Positions 1 to 6,337 of a stretch of DNA of 7,097 nt are shown here, piece after piece. The DNA is from Lachnospiraceae bacterium (GTDB taxonomy: Bacteria > Bacillota > Clostridia > Lachnospirales > Lachnospiraceae): assembly GCA_900770325.1 (NCBI GenBank), contig CAAGKE010000245.1:1-7097 (forward strand). The letters run 5' to 3'. The first letter of the stretch is position 1; every line of letters starts with the position of its first letter. A program made the position numbers and the translations under genes. The notes under the pieces were generated by a model that was given only the letters and a program-made list of their open reading frames with translations, was not told the DNA's origin and did not search any database.

Positions 1-368
1 ACCGCCTGATTGGCTTTTCCGAACATAATACGCAGATTGACGGAATACAGCGCGATCTGCGTCAGAATACCGGCCAGAATATCCGGTATGCCAAACGCGG
101 TATGCAGAATTCCGGTAACCAGTCCCGCCAGAAGTCCCGCACCGAAAGCAGCCAGCAGGGCCACAGGTGAAGGCACATCATTTACAATCAGCATAACAGC
201 AACAGCACCGCCGGTGGCAAAAGAGCCATCGACGGTGAGGTCTGAAAATCTGAGCAGGCGGAAGGTCATATATACACCGATCGCCATAACCCCCCAGATC
301 ATGCCCTGTGCAATATTACCGGGCAGAGCCGAGAAAAGTGTCATGGGATTCAAAGCAAGTAGATTCAT
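1..368 (-). CDS. ABC transporter permease, TrpY-like family (N-terminal part, cut by window edge)
   Basis: This is the membrane permease of the ABC importer whose binding protein lies just upstream. Only about 122 N-terminal residues are present; the reading frame stays open to the window edge. The translation is strongly hydrophobic, with likely membrane segments near residues 20-38, 50-63, 68-92 and 97-112. It contains the segment FSDLTVDGSFATGG (41-54), which I recognise from the permease family that includes streptococcal TrpY. The ATG at 368 is preceded by GGAGGG with an 8-nt spacer. The start lies only 23 nt after the binding-protein stop, so the two are almost certainly cotranscribed, and an ATPase gene would be expected further along. 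The substrate cannot be read from this fragment. The family call is fairly firm; specificity is open. Confidence 0.88.
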   Translation of the reverse strand, partial: MNLLALNPMTLFSALPGNIAQGMIWGVMAIGVYMTFRLLRFSDLTVDGSFATGGAVAVMLIVNDVPSPVALLAAFGAGLLAGLVTGILHTAFGIPDILAGILTQIALYSVNLRIMFGKANQA

Positions 369-391
369 CAATTATGCCCTCCGGCAGCTAT

Positions 392-1369
392 TTATTCTTC
401 AGTAGCAATTGCAACGTAGTCTTCCGGAATTTCGATTCCCAGTTCTTCACAGATTTCTGCGTTGTATTCTTTTGTTACATTAGGAGCAAATTCAATTTCC
501 ATAGCGGATACATCTGCACCTTCGGTCAGGATCTTTGCAGCCATTTCACCGGTGGTATATCCGATATCATAGTAGCTGATGGACAGTGTAGCTACTCCGC
601 ATCCGGAGCAGATACCTTCTTCACCTGCAATGATCGGAGTGCCGGCCGGGATCGCAACGTTCTTGATATTTTCAGTGCAGGAAGCTGCTGTATTATCAGT
701 CGGGATGTAGAGAACATCACTCTCTGCACATGCAGTAGTAGCTACAGAAGCCACATCATTACTGTCTGCAAAGGTATATGTGGTAACTGTATAACCCATT
801 TCCTCCAGATATCCGGTAATCACATCACCCTGATATACGGAATTGGCTTCTGCTGAGCAGTACAGAATACCAACATTCTCAGCATCCGGGAACAGCTCGT
901 TCAGCATAGCTGCCTGCTGATCCAGGGGAGCCAGGTCAGAAGTACCGGAGATGTTGGTACCGGTAACGCCTGTCCAGTCATCCATATCCAGTGCAGTAGC
1001 GTAATCGGTTACAGAGGTACCCAGAATCGGAATCTCGTTGGTAGCTGCCTGAGCTGCCTGAAGAGCCGGAGTAGCGTTTGCCATGATCAGATCAACGCCA
1101 TTGGATACAAACTGATTTACGATAGTAGCGCAGGTAGCGGAATCGCCTGCCGCATTCTGCTCATCAAAAGTAACCGCATCGCCAAGTGCTTCAGTCAGCG
1201 CATCTTTGAAGCCTTCTGTAGCAGCATCCAGTGCAGGATGCTGAACAAGCTGGCAGATACCTACATTATAGGTAGTCTCCTCTGCTGCAGCCATCATACC
1301 GGTAGCAGACAGTACCATCGCTGCAGCCGCAGCTGATGCAGTAACTTTTGCAAAATAATTTCTTTTCAT
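392..1369 (-). CDS. ABC transporter substrate-binding protein, TrpX-like family, exported, without a lipobox cysteine
   Basis: This 325-residue extracellular binding protein delivers a small ligand to the downstream permease. The N-terminus has basic residues (KR, K8), a hydrophobic stretch (about 9-24) and an Ala-rich AAA|EE site near residue 29. The mature start VGICQLVQHPALDAATEGF is typical of the family, as is SYYDIGYTTGEMAAKIL (265-281). The ATG at 1369 is chosen because AGGAGG lies 9 nt upstream; a GTG at 1375 is in frame but only 3 nt from that site. Oddities: the sequence LSATG (20-24) sits where homologues would carry a lipobox such as LSACG, so no lipid anchor is predicted. A CSGC pair occurs at 254-257. 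By my count the mature part has no Arg, four Lys and roughly 48 acidic residues. Known relatives bind tryptophan or other ligands; the ligand here is unresolved. Confidence 0.92.
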   Translation of the reverse strand: MKRNYFAKVTASAAAAAMVLSATGMMAAAEETTYNVGICQLVQHPALDAATEGFKDALTEALGDAVTFDEQNAAGDSATCATIVNQFVSNGVDLIMANATPALQAAQAATNEIPILGTSVTDYATALDMDDWTGVTGTNISGTSDLAPLDQQAAMLNELFPDAENVGILYCSAEANSVYQGDVITGYLEEMGYTVTTYTFADSNDVASVATTACAESDVLYIPTDNTAASCTENIKNVAIPAGTPIIAGEEGICSGCGVATLSISYYDIGYTTGEMAAKILTEGADVSAMEIEFAPNVTKEYNAEICEELGIEIPEDYVAIATEE

Positions 1370-1416
1370 AATCACTTTCCTCCTTTAAAGTAATGACTTG
1401 CATAAGCATATTTTTA

Positions 1417-1445
1417 ATTATAGTTTTTCTGACTGTATCTGTCAA
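1417..1445 (-). promoter_or_regulatory. Consensus sigma-A promoter for the ABC importer operon
   Basis: Read on the minus strand, TTGACA (1445-1440) is followed by exactly 17 nt and TATAAT (1422-1417), a perfect match to both hexamers and to the ideal spacing. Transcription would begin near 1410, giving an untranslated leader of only about 40 nt before the binding-protein ATG at 1369. That is too short for a T-box or other large riboswitch. An imperfect dyad, TGACAGATACAGTCA, overlaps the -35 hexamer and the spacer. It could be an operator, but this is inference. The promoter lies between the gpsA stop and the importer, so the importer can be expressed separately from the der-plsY-gpsA run. 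Confidence 0.85.
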
Positions 1446-1502
1446 GGAAGAATCCGTCGTCCTCATGTTACACATAAACGACAACCGGCAGTAAAATCAG
1501 CC

Positions 1503-2510
1503 TCACCAGGGCAGCAGGGGATTTTCCACCTTCTGATCCCGCAGCATCAGGGCATTAACCGCCTCTTTGGGATCCTTCCCTTCAAACAGTATCTGATAGA
1601 CCTGTTCAATAATCGGCAGCTCCACCTGATATTTCTGCCCCAGTTCTACAGCAGCCCGGGCTGAATAAACACCCTCCACTACCATATTGACCTGTTTCAT
1701 GGCCTCCTCCATGGAGTAACCCTGTCCGATCAGAATACCGGCTCTGCGGTTACGGCTGTGCATACTGGCACAAGTAACAATCAGATCCCCGATACCGGTC
1801 AGCCCGGAAAAGGTCTCGATCCTGCCTCCCATCTTTACGCCAAGTCTCGCGATCTCCGTTATGCCTCTTGTAATCAGGGCGGCCTTCGCATTATCTCCGT
1901 ATCCAAGACCATCCGCGATTCCCGCCGCCAGAGCGATCACATTCTTCAATGCCCCTCCCAGTTCAATTCCCAGCATATCCGGACTGATATAGACCCGGAA
2001 TACCGGACTCATAAAAATCTGCTGAAGATATCTGGCTGTTTTTTCTGAATGGGCTCCGATTACACAGGTAGTGGGCAGCTGCCGCCCCACTTCCTCCGCA
2101 TGACTGGGGCCGGACAGCACTGCTGCATCCGCCCCGGGAATCTCCTGCCGAATCATGTCTGTCATGGTGGAGAAGCTTCCTTTTTCAATGCCCTTGGCTA
2201 CATCTACAATAATCTGACCTTCTCTGACCAGCTGAGCGATCTGCCTGCAGGTGGATCGCATTGCTGCTGAGGGAACCGCCATCACCAGTACATCCTTTTC
2301 AAGAACAGCCTGCTCCAGATCTCCGGAAATCTCAATGCCTTCCGGCAGCTTTACTCCCGGTAATTTACTTTCATTTACTCTAGTTTTTGAAAGCTTTTCC
2401 GCTTCCTGCGGTCTGTGAGACCACAGCGTAACCTGATGGCCGTTTCTGCAGAGCAGAACAGCCAGCGCAGTCCCCCAGCTTCCTGCTCCTAATATTCCTA
2501 CTTTTGCCAT
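1503..2510 (-). CDS. gpsA: NAD(P)H-dependent glycerol-3-phosphate dehydrogenase
   Basis: This cytoplasmic enzyme reduces dihydroxyacetone phosphate to sn-glycerol-3-phosphate, the backbone for phospholipids. The 335-residue length is normal for the family. The N-terminal Rossmann motif is GAGSWG (8-13). Further hallmarks are VAKGIEKG (104-111), SGPSHAEEV (133-141), the catalytic-lysine segment ALKNVIALAAGIADG (187-201), FSGLTGIGDLIVTC (234-247) and SRNRRAG (252-258). The ATG at 2510 is chosen because the product then begins MAKVGILGAG, as in homologues; GGAGGA lies 13 nt upstream, a slightly long spacer. An in-frame ATG at 2555 would add 15 unconserved residues. The gene follows plsY, which uses its product. 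No convincing terminator follows the stop. Confidence 0.97.
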   Translation of the reverse strand: MAKVGILGAGSWGTALAVLLCRNGHQVTLWSHRPQEAEKLSKTRVNESKLPGVKLPEGIEISGDLEQAVLEKDVLVMAVPSAAMRSTCRQIAQLVREGQIIVDVAKGIEKGSFSTMTDMIRQEIPGADAAVLSGPSHAEEVGRQLPTTCVIGAHSEKTARYLQQIFMSPVFRVYISPDMLGIELGGALKNVIALAAGIADGLGYGDNAKAALITRGITEIARLGVKMGGRIETFSGLTGIGDLIVTCASMHSRNRRAGILIGQGYSMEEAMKQVNMVVEGVYSARAAVELGQKYQVELPIIEQVYQILFEGKDPKEAVNALMLRDQKVENPLLPW

Positions 2511-2558
2511 ATGAATTTCTGTTCCTCCATACCCAAAATAATCGTGTATGAGCATACC

Positions 2559-3212
2559 TTATCCTATTTCCGGCTTCTTTTTGCTCAGATAGGTCTTGCG
2601 TTCCGTTCCATTCAGCAGCCGTCCGATATTGGCCCGGTGTTCCCAGAAGGCCAGTGCTGCCAGGCAGAATACCAGAATATACATCTCATTCAAATGCATC
2701 TGGCTCATATGAAAATGTCCCATTTGTCCCAGCACTACCACCTCGATCATAATTCCCACATACACAAGAAGAGAGCCCAGAGACACATAATGGGTCAGGA
2801 AAAAGATGGAGAAGAAAGTGATAATGCCCAGAACTGCCATGATCGGATCAAAAGCAAGTACCAGCCCGGCAGTTGCAGCAATGCCTTTTCCTCCGCGAAA
2901 TCCCAGATAAAACGGAAAGTTATGTCCCAGAATCACCCCCGCCGCCGCATAAAATGTCAGAAGCGGAAGGATATCCTCATGATTTCTTCCAAACAGGGCT
3001 TTTACCAGCAGAATCGCAAAAATACATTTCAGGCAGTCCCCGGCAAAGGTCATAAGTCCCGCCTTTCTCCCCAGTGTCCGCATCATATTGGTGGTTCCCG
3101 CATTTCCGCTTCCATGCTCCCGGATATCGATCCCGTTTTTTCTTCCAATAATATAGCTTGTCTGAAACAGTCCAAAAGCATAGCCAATGGCCAGACAAAG
3201 TATTCTTACCAT
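2559..3212 (-). CDS. plsY: Acyl-phosphate:glycerol-3-phosphate acyltransferase
   Basis: This integral membrane enzyme transfers an acyl group from acyl-phosphate to position 1 of glycerol-3-phosphate, giving lysophosphatidic acid, the first committed step of phospholipid synthesis in most bacteria. The 217-residue protein has several hydrophobic membrane segments and the three PlsY signature regions: GSGNAGTTN (34-42, usually GSGNxGATN), GHNFPFYLGFRGGKG (96-110) and HRANIGRLLNGTE (192-204). The ATG at 3212 lies one base past the der stop codon, with AAGGAG inside the end of der, so translation is probably coupled to der. GpsA, encoded next in the operon, supplies the substrate. The third position of the first motif's ATN is shifted to TTN, a mild variation. 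Confidence in the function is high. Confidence 0.97.
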   Translation of the reverse strand: MVRILCLAIGYAFGLFQTSYIIGRKNGIDIREHGSGNAGTTNMMRTLGRKAGLMTFAGDCLKCIFAILLVKALFGRNHEDILPLLTFYAAAGVILGHNFPFYLGFRGGKGIAATAGLVLAFDPIMAVLGIITFFSIFFLTHYVSLGSLLVYVGIMIEVVVLGQMGHFHMSQMHLNEMYILVFCLAALAFWEHRANIGRLLNGTERKTYLSKKKPEIG

Positions 3213-3213
3213 A

Positions 3214-4542
3214 TTAATTCTCCTTTTCTTTTCTCTCCCGTATTATAAATTTCAATGAGGTTCCCCGAAAACCAAAGGTATCCCTGATCTTATTTTCAAT
3301 GTATCTGGTATAAGAAAAGTGCATCAGTTCTTTATCATTCACGAAAATCACAAACGTGGGGGGCTTTACCGCTACCTGGGTAATGTAAAAAAGCTTCAGC
3401 CGTTTTCCTTTATCTGTAGGCGGCTGCTGCAGCGCCACCGCCTCTGCCAGTATCTCATTGAGCACACCGGTTCCCACCCGCATATTCTGATTGGCAATTA
3501 CCATATCGATGCACTCAAACAATTTGGGCAGACGCTGTCCCGTCTCCGCCGAAATAAACAGGATTTCCGCATATGGCATAAATGACAGAATCTCCCGCAC
3601 TTTACCCGTAAATTTATAGATGGTTTTATCGTCCTTTTCCACCGCATCCCATTTATTTACTGCGATGATAATACCCTTTCCACGGTCATGGGCAATACCG
3701 GCGATCTTGGCGTCCTGCTCTGTCACGCCCTCCGTGGCATCGATCATAATCACCACCACTTCCGCCCGCTCTACTGCCGTCACCGTACGGATAATGCTGT
3801 AACGCTCCAGATCTTCCTTAATCTTATTTTTTCTGCGCAGTCCGGCTGTATCAATAAACACATATTCTTTTCCATTATATTTCACCGCCGCATCTACCGC
3901 ATCTCTGGTGGTACCCGCAATGTCTGATACGATCAGACGCTGCTCTCCCAGAAGCTTATTGATCAAAGAAGATTTTCCCACATTCGGTTTTCCCACAATG
4001 GCCACTCTGGGACGTTCATCCTCTTCCTCTTCCATCTGTCCGGGCGCAAAATATTTTCCCACTTCATCCAGCAGATCACCAATTCCTGTGCGGTTGGCTG
4101 CTGAAATCGGTATGGGATCCCCGATCCCCAGGTTGTAAAACTCATATACCTCCGCCATATCCCGGTTATAATTATCCACCTTATTTACAGCCAATACGAT
4201 GGGTTTATGGGAACGGCGCAGCATATCTGCCACCTTGGAATCAGAATCCACCAAACCCTGCTTCAGATCGGTCATAAACAAAATCACATCCGCGGTATCT
4301 ATAGCGATCTGCGCCTGATCCCGCATCTGAGATAAAATAATGTCGCTGCTGTCCGGCTCGATACCGCCGGTATCTATCAAAGTAAAATTCATTCCAAGCC
4401 ATTCCACATCCGCATAGATACGATCCCTGGTCACGCCGGGGGTGTCTTTGATGATGGATATATTTTCTCCCGCCAGTGCGTTAAACAGAGTGGATTTCCC
4501 CACATTCGGCCTGCCTACAATGGCTACAATCGGTTTACTCAT
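3214..4542 (-). CDS. der: Ribosome-assembly GTPase Der (EngA), tandem GTPase domains
   Basis: Der is an essential GTPase that helps mature the 50S ribosomal subunit. The 442-residue product has the diagnostic double GTPase layout. Domain 1 has P-loop GRPNVGKS (10-17), DTPGVTRD (33-40), DTGG (57-60) and NKVD (120-123). Domain 2 has GKPNVGKS (184-191), DIAGTTRD (207-214), DTAG (231-234) and NKWD (296-299). An acidic linker (about 169-178) joins them, and a C-terminal KH-like domain follows from about 352 to a basic tail. The ATG at 4542 has GGAGG 6 nt upstream. An overlapping upstream ATG four bases earlier reads only MHE before a stop and is too near the ribosome binding site to matter. It is the first gene of the run with plsY and gpsA. 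No motif residue is missing. Confidence 0.98.
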   Translation of the reverse strand: MSKPIVAIVGRPNVGKSTLFNALAGENISIIKDTPGVTRDRIYADVEWLGMNFTLIDTGGIEPDSSDIILSQMRDQAQIAIDTADVILFMTDLKQGLVDSDSKVADMLRRSHKPIVLAVNKVDNYNRDMAEVYEFYNLGIGDPIPISAANRTGIGDLLDEVGKYFAPGQMEEEEDERPRVAIVGKPNVGKSSLINKLLGEQRLIVSDIAGTTRDAVDAAVKYNGKEYVFIDTAGLRRKNKIKEDLERYSIIRTVTAVERAEVVVIMIDATEGVTEQDAKIAGIAHDRGKGIIIAVNKWDAVEKDDKTIYKFTGKVREILSFMPYAEILFISAETGQRLPKLFECIDMVIANQNMRVGTGVLNEILAEAVALQQPPTDKGKRLKLFYITQVAVKPPTFVIFVNDKELMHFSYTRYIENKIRDTFGFRGTSLKFIIRERKEKEN

Positions 4543-4579
4543 GCATTACCTCCGTCTGTATAGATTTTTCATCCTATCT

Positions 4580-4608
4580 ATGATAACCGTTCCTGCTTCA
4601 AATTGCAA
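4580..4608 (-). promoter_or_regulatory. Candidate sigma-A promoter for der-plsY-gpsA
   Basis: On the minus strand TTGCAA (4608-4603, 4 of 6 matches to the -35 consensus) is followed by 17 nt and TATCAT (4585-4580, 5 of 6 matches to the -10). The predicted start near 4573 gives a leader of about 30 nt, ending in a GGAGG site before der. This is the best candidate upstream of der. A TTGACA further upstream on the same strand (near 4713-4718) lacks a well-spaced -10 element. Confidence 0.6.
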
Positions 4609-4614
4609 CTGCCT

Positions 4615-4624
4615 GTTTCGAAAC
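4615..4624. promoter_or_regulatory. Perfect 10-bp palindrome GTTTCGAAAC upstream of the der promoter
   Basis: GTTTCGAAAC is a perfect inverted repeat placed six bases upstream of the candidate der -35 hexamer. Position and symmetry fit a dimeric regulator site, but it matches no operator I can name with confidence, and a 10-bp palindrome can occur by chance. It is recorded as a site to test, not as an established operator. Confidence 0.25.
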
Positions 4625-4625
4625 G

Positions 4626-4672
4626 TTGTCCTCAAACCCTTGTTTTGAAATAAAGACACAGGTTTCCGACAA
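4626..4672. repeat. Interrupted inverted repeat in the der/prs divergent region
   Basis: The left arm is TTGTC, CTC, AAACC (4626-4638) and the right arm is GGTTT, CC, GACAA (4661-4672). Ten base pairs form in two blocks of five, separated by a small internal loop, around a 22-nt AT-rich loop. The right arm ends five bases before the candidate prs -35 hexamer. It could be a two-half-site operator serving one or both divergent promoters, or a structure in an RNA started upstream. No U-tract follows, so a terminator is unlikely. Confidence 0.35.
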
Positions 4673-4677
4673 TTATC

Positions 4678-4707
4678 TTGACTCTGCGACTTTCTCCATG
4701 ATATAAC
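4678..4707 (+). promoter_or_regulatory. Candidate sigma-A promoter for prs
   Basis: TTGACT (4678-4683, 5 of 6 matches) is followed by 18 nt and TATAAC (4702-4707, 5 of 6 matches). Predicted transcription starts near 4714, leaving a leader of roughly 55 nt rich in A and T before the GGAGG site of prs at 4760-4764. It is the best plus-strand promoter in the gap; the spacer is one base longer than ideal. Confidence 0.6.
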
Positions 4708-4770
4708 TACAAATGTCAAGTGTAAAAAAATAGTAAAATTTTTCATATTCTTGTTTAGTGGAGGATCATC

Positions 4771-5943
4771 ATGCCAGAGCTTAAGATTCAGGAACATGCA
4801 ATACCTGTAGGACCTTTGAAAATAGCTGCACTGGAAAGCTGCAGTGATTTTGCTTCTGCAGTTGATAAATATCTTGTTGATTTCCGTCACAACTCTCCCC
4901 TTCATACTGATACTTCTTTTCCACTCCCCGGCTACTGCGAAGACAGTTACCTGTTAAACTGCAGCTGTCCCCGTTTTGGCACCGGTGAAGGAAAAGGCGT
5001 GATTTCGGATTCCGTGCGCGGATGTGATTTGTTTATTCTTGTGGATGTCTGCAATTACAGCCTGACTTATTCTGTATGCGGACACCTGAACCATATGTCG
5101 CCGGACAACCATTTTCAGGATCTGAAGCGGATTATTTCCGCCGCCAACGGAAAAGCAAAGCGTATTACCGTTGTTATGCCCTTCCTTTATGAAGGACGCC
5201 AGCATAAGCGTTCCAAAAGAGAATCTCTGGACTGCTCGCTGGCTCTTCAGGAACTGACGGATATGGGGGTATCCAATATCATTACCTTCGATGCACACGA
5301 TCCCAGAGTACAGAATGCAATTCCGTTGCACGGTTTTGATTCCTTTATGCCCACCTACCAGTTTCTGAAAGCACTGGTAGAGACCGTACCGGATTTCCAT
5401 ATTGACAGCGACCATCTGATGGTGATCAGTCCGGATGAAGGAGCCATGGAAAGGGCCGTTTATTTTGCGAATATCCTGGGAATCGAGATGGGAATGTTCT
5501 ACAAACGCCGTGATTACTCTACGATCGTCAATGGAAAAAATCCCATTGTTGCCCACGAATTTCTGGGAGCATCCGTGGAAGGCAAGGATGTGCTGGTCAT
5601 TGACGATATGATCTCCTCCGGAGAAAGCATGCTGGATGTGGCAAAACAGTTAAAAGAACGAAAAGCCAGACGTGTATTCGTCTGCACCACTTTCGGCCTG
5701 TTTACCGATGGCCTGAAAAAGTTTGATGAATATTATGAAAAGGGTTATATTTATAAAGTGGTGACCACTAACCTGAATTACCGTACACCGGAGCTTCTGC
5801 AGCGTCCTTACTATGCGGAGGCTGATATGACCAAATATCTGGCCAGCATCATTGATCATCTGAATCACGATGTTTCCATCAGCAGTGTTCAGTCTCCCAC
5901 TGAAAAGATCCAGAATCTTCTGGAAACTTTAAAGCAAAGATAA
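4771..5943 (+). CDS. prs: Ribose-phosphate pyrophosphokinase (PRPP synthetase), long divergent form
   Basis: The enzyme makes PRPP from ribose-5-phosphate and ATP for purine, pyrimidine, histidine, tryptophan and NAD synthesis. Recognisable segments in order are SDSVRGCDLFIL (79-90), the ATP-loop region YEGRQHKRSKR (140-150), ITFDAHDPRVQ (171-181, with the conserved His at 176), VISPDEG (218-224), FYKRRD (243-248) and the PRPP loop VIDDMISSGES (276-286). At 390 residues it exceeds the usual ~315: about 60 residues precede the RF-GE segment, there is extra sequence at about 97-115, and the C-terminus is extended. Canonical FSDGE is RFGTGE here (68-73), and canonical ARQDRR is GRQHKR (142-147). 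I believe long forms like this occur in Lachnospiraceae. The ATG has GGAGG 6 nt upstream. A hairpin terminator follows. The fold is firm; canonical activity is likely but not certain. Confidence 0.9.
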   Translation: MPELKIQEHAIPVGPLKIAALESCSDFASAVDKYLVDFRHNSPLHTDTSFPLPGYCEDSYLLNCSCPRFGTGEGKGVISDSVRGCDLFILVDVCNYSLTYSVCGHLNHMSPDNHFQDLKRIISAANGKAKRITVVMPFLYEGRQHKRSKRESLDCSLALQELTDMGVSNIITFDAHDPRVQNAIPLHGFDSFMPTYQFLKALVETVPDFHIDSDHLMVISPDEGAMERAVYFANILGIEMGMFYKRRDYSTIVNGKNPIVAHEFLGASVEGKDVLVIDDMISSGESMLDVAKQLKERKARRVFVCTTFGLFTDGLKKFDEYYEKGYIYKVVTTNLNYRTPELLQRPYYAEADMTKYLASIIDHLNHDVSISSVQSPTEKIQNLLETLKQR

Positions 5944-5973
5944 TACCTCCCTGTTCTTTCTTTCAGAAATATC

Positions 5974-6033
5974 AAAAGCTGCCGCAAAGTAAACTGTGAG
6001 CTATCGCAGGTTATTCTTTGCAGCAGCTTTTTT
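5974..6033 (+). terminator. Intrinsic terminator after prs, probably bidirectional
   Basis: AAAAGCTGC (5974-5982) pairs with GCAGCTTTT (6023-6031). After a two-base mismatch, CAAAG pairs with CTTTG, and the inner part can also pair around a GCTA loop, giving a long hairpin. Six T residues (6028-6033) follow the base of the stem on the plus strand. Read on the minus strand the same hairpin ends in four T residues, so it can also end transcription of the convergent small gene whose stop is at 6056. Confidence 0.85.
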
Positions 6034-6055
6034 ATCATATAGCAAAGCACTTTGT

Positions 6056-6253
6056 TCATTTACCATCCTTTTTTCTGACCGATCTTCTGCACGTTACCGG
6101 CAGTTTCCCCTCATTTGCGCAATAACTGCGCAGGTTATCTGAATCTCTACTCTCATTTTGTTTTCTTTGCTCTTCTCTCTCCTGTTTTGCCCAAATACAG
6201 TCTTCGTCTATTTCATAAAAGGAATTTCCATCCCGGACAATATGTGTTCCCAT
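6056..6253 (-). CDS. Small hypothetical protein, 65 residues
   Basis: This short minus-strand reading frame looks genuine although I cannot assign a function. The product begins MGTHIVRDGNSFYEIDEDCI, a compact segment that reads like a conserved domain, followed by a highly charged Glu/Arg/Lys/Gln region (about 21-37, possibly a helix) and a basic tail ending KKDGK. Cysteines occur at 19, 45 and 55. There is no signal peptide or membrane segment, so it should be cytoplasmic. The ATG at 6253 is preferred because AGAGAGG (6267-6261) lies 7 nt upstream; the in-frame ATG at 6259 would be only one base from it. The prs terminator lies just past its stop in the right orientation to serve both genes. 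The overlapping plus-strand frames give low-complexity Phe/Leu/Ser-rich sequence without ribosome sites. Confidence 0.6.
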   Translation of the reverse strand: MGTHIVRDGNSFYEIDEDCIWAKQEREEQRKQNESRDSDNLRSYCANEGKLPVTCRRSVRKKDGK

Positions 6254-6337
6254 ACGCATTCCTCTCTCAGATTGAATCGGCTGCTTTTCTCACGCTGCCG
6301 GAAACCATTTTCCATTATTATTTTATGTAAGGGAAGC

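Noticed and set aside
10..405. Plus-strand 131-residue frame opposite the permease
   Set aside because: The minus-strand frame has a strong ribosome binding site, membrane segments and a family motif and continues the operon.
1456..1482. Hairpin after gpsA (GTCGT/ACGAC with an inner ATGT/ACAT) as a terminator
   Set aside because: The stem is weak and interrupted, and no T-tract follows on the minus strand, so termination there is not supported.
2511..3248. Plus-strand 245-residue frame opposite plsY
   Set aside because: It is antisense to a gene with all three PlsY signatures; its His/Gln/Ser-rich content is typical of a shadow frame.
4535..4546. Four-codon frame ATGCATGAGTAA overlapping the der start
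   Set aside because: Its ATG is only two bases from the GGAGG site, whereas the der ATG has a proper 6-nt spacer; a chance overlap is more likely than a regulatory leader peptide.
4713..4718. Minus-strand TTGACA as an alternative der promoter
   Set aside because: There is no -10-like hexamer at 16-18 nt; the nearest AT-rich TATATC is only 8 nt away.
4546..4905. Minus-strand 119-residue reading frame across the der/prs gap and the start of prs
   Set aside because: It is antisense to the clear prs start, has a non-domain-like composition, and covers both promoter candidates; it is most likely a chance frame.
4954..5556. Minus-strand 200-residue frame inside prs
   Set aside because: It lies wholly opposite the recognised PRPP synthetase motifs and shows no family resemblance.
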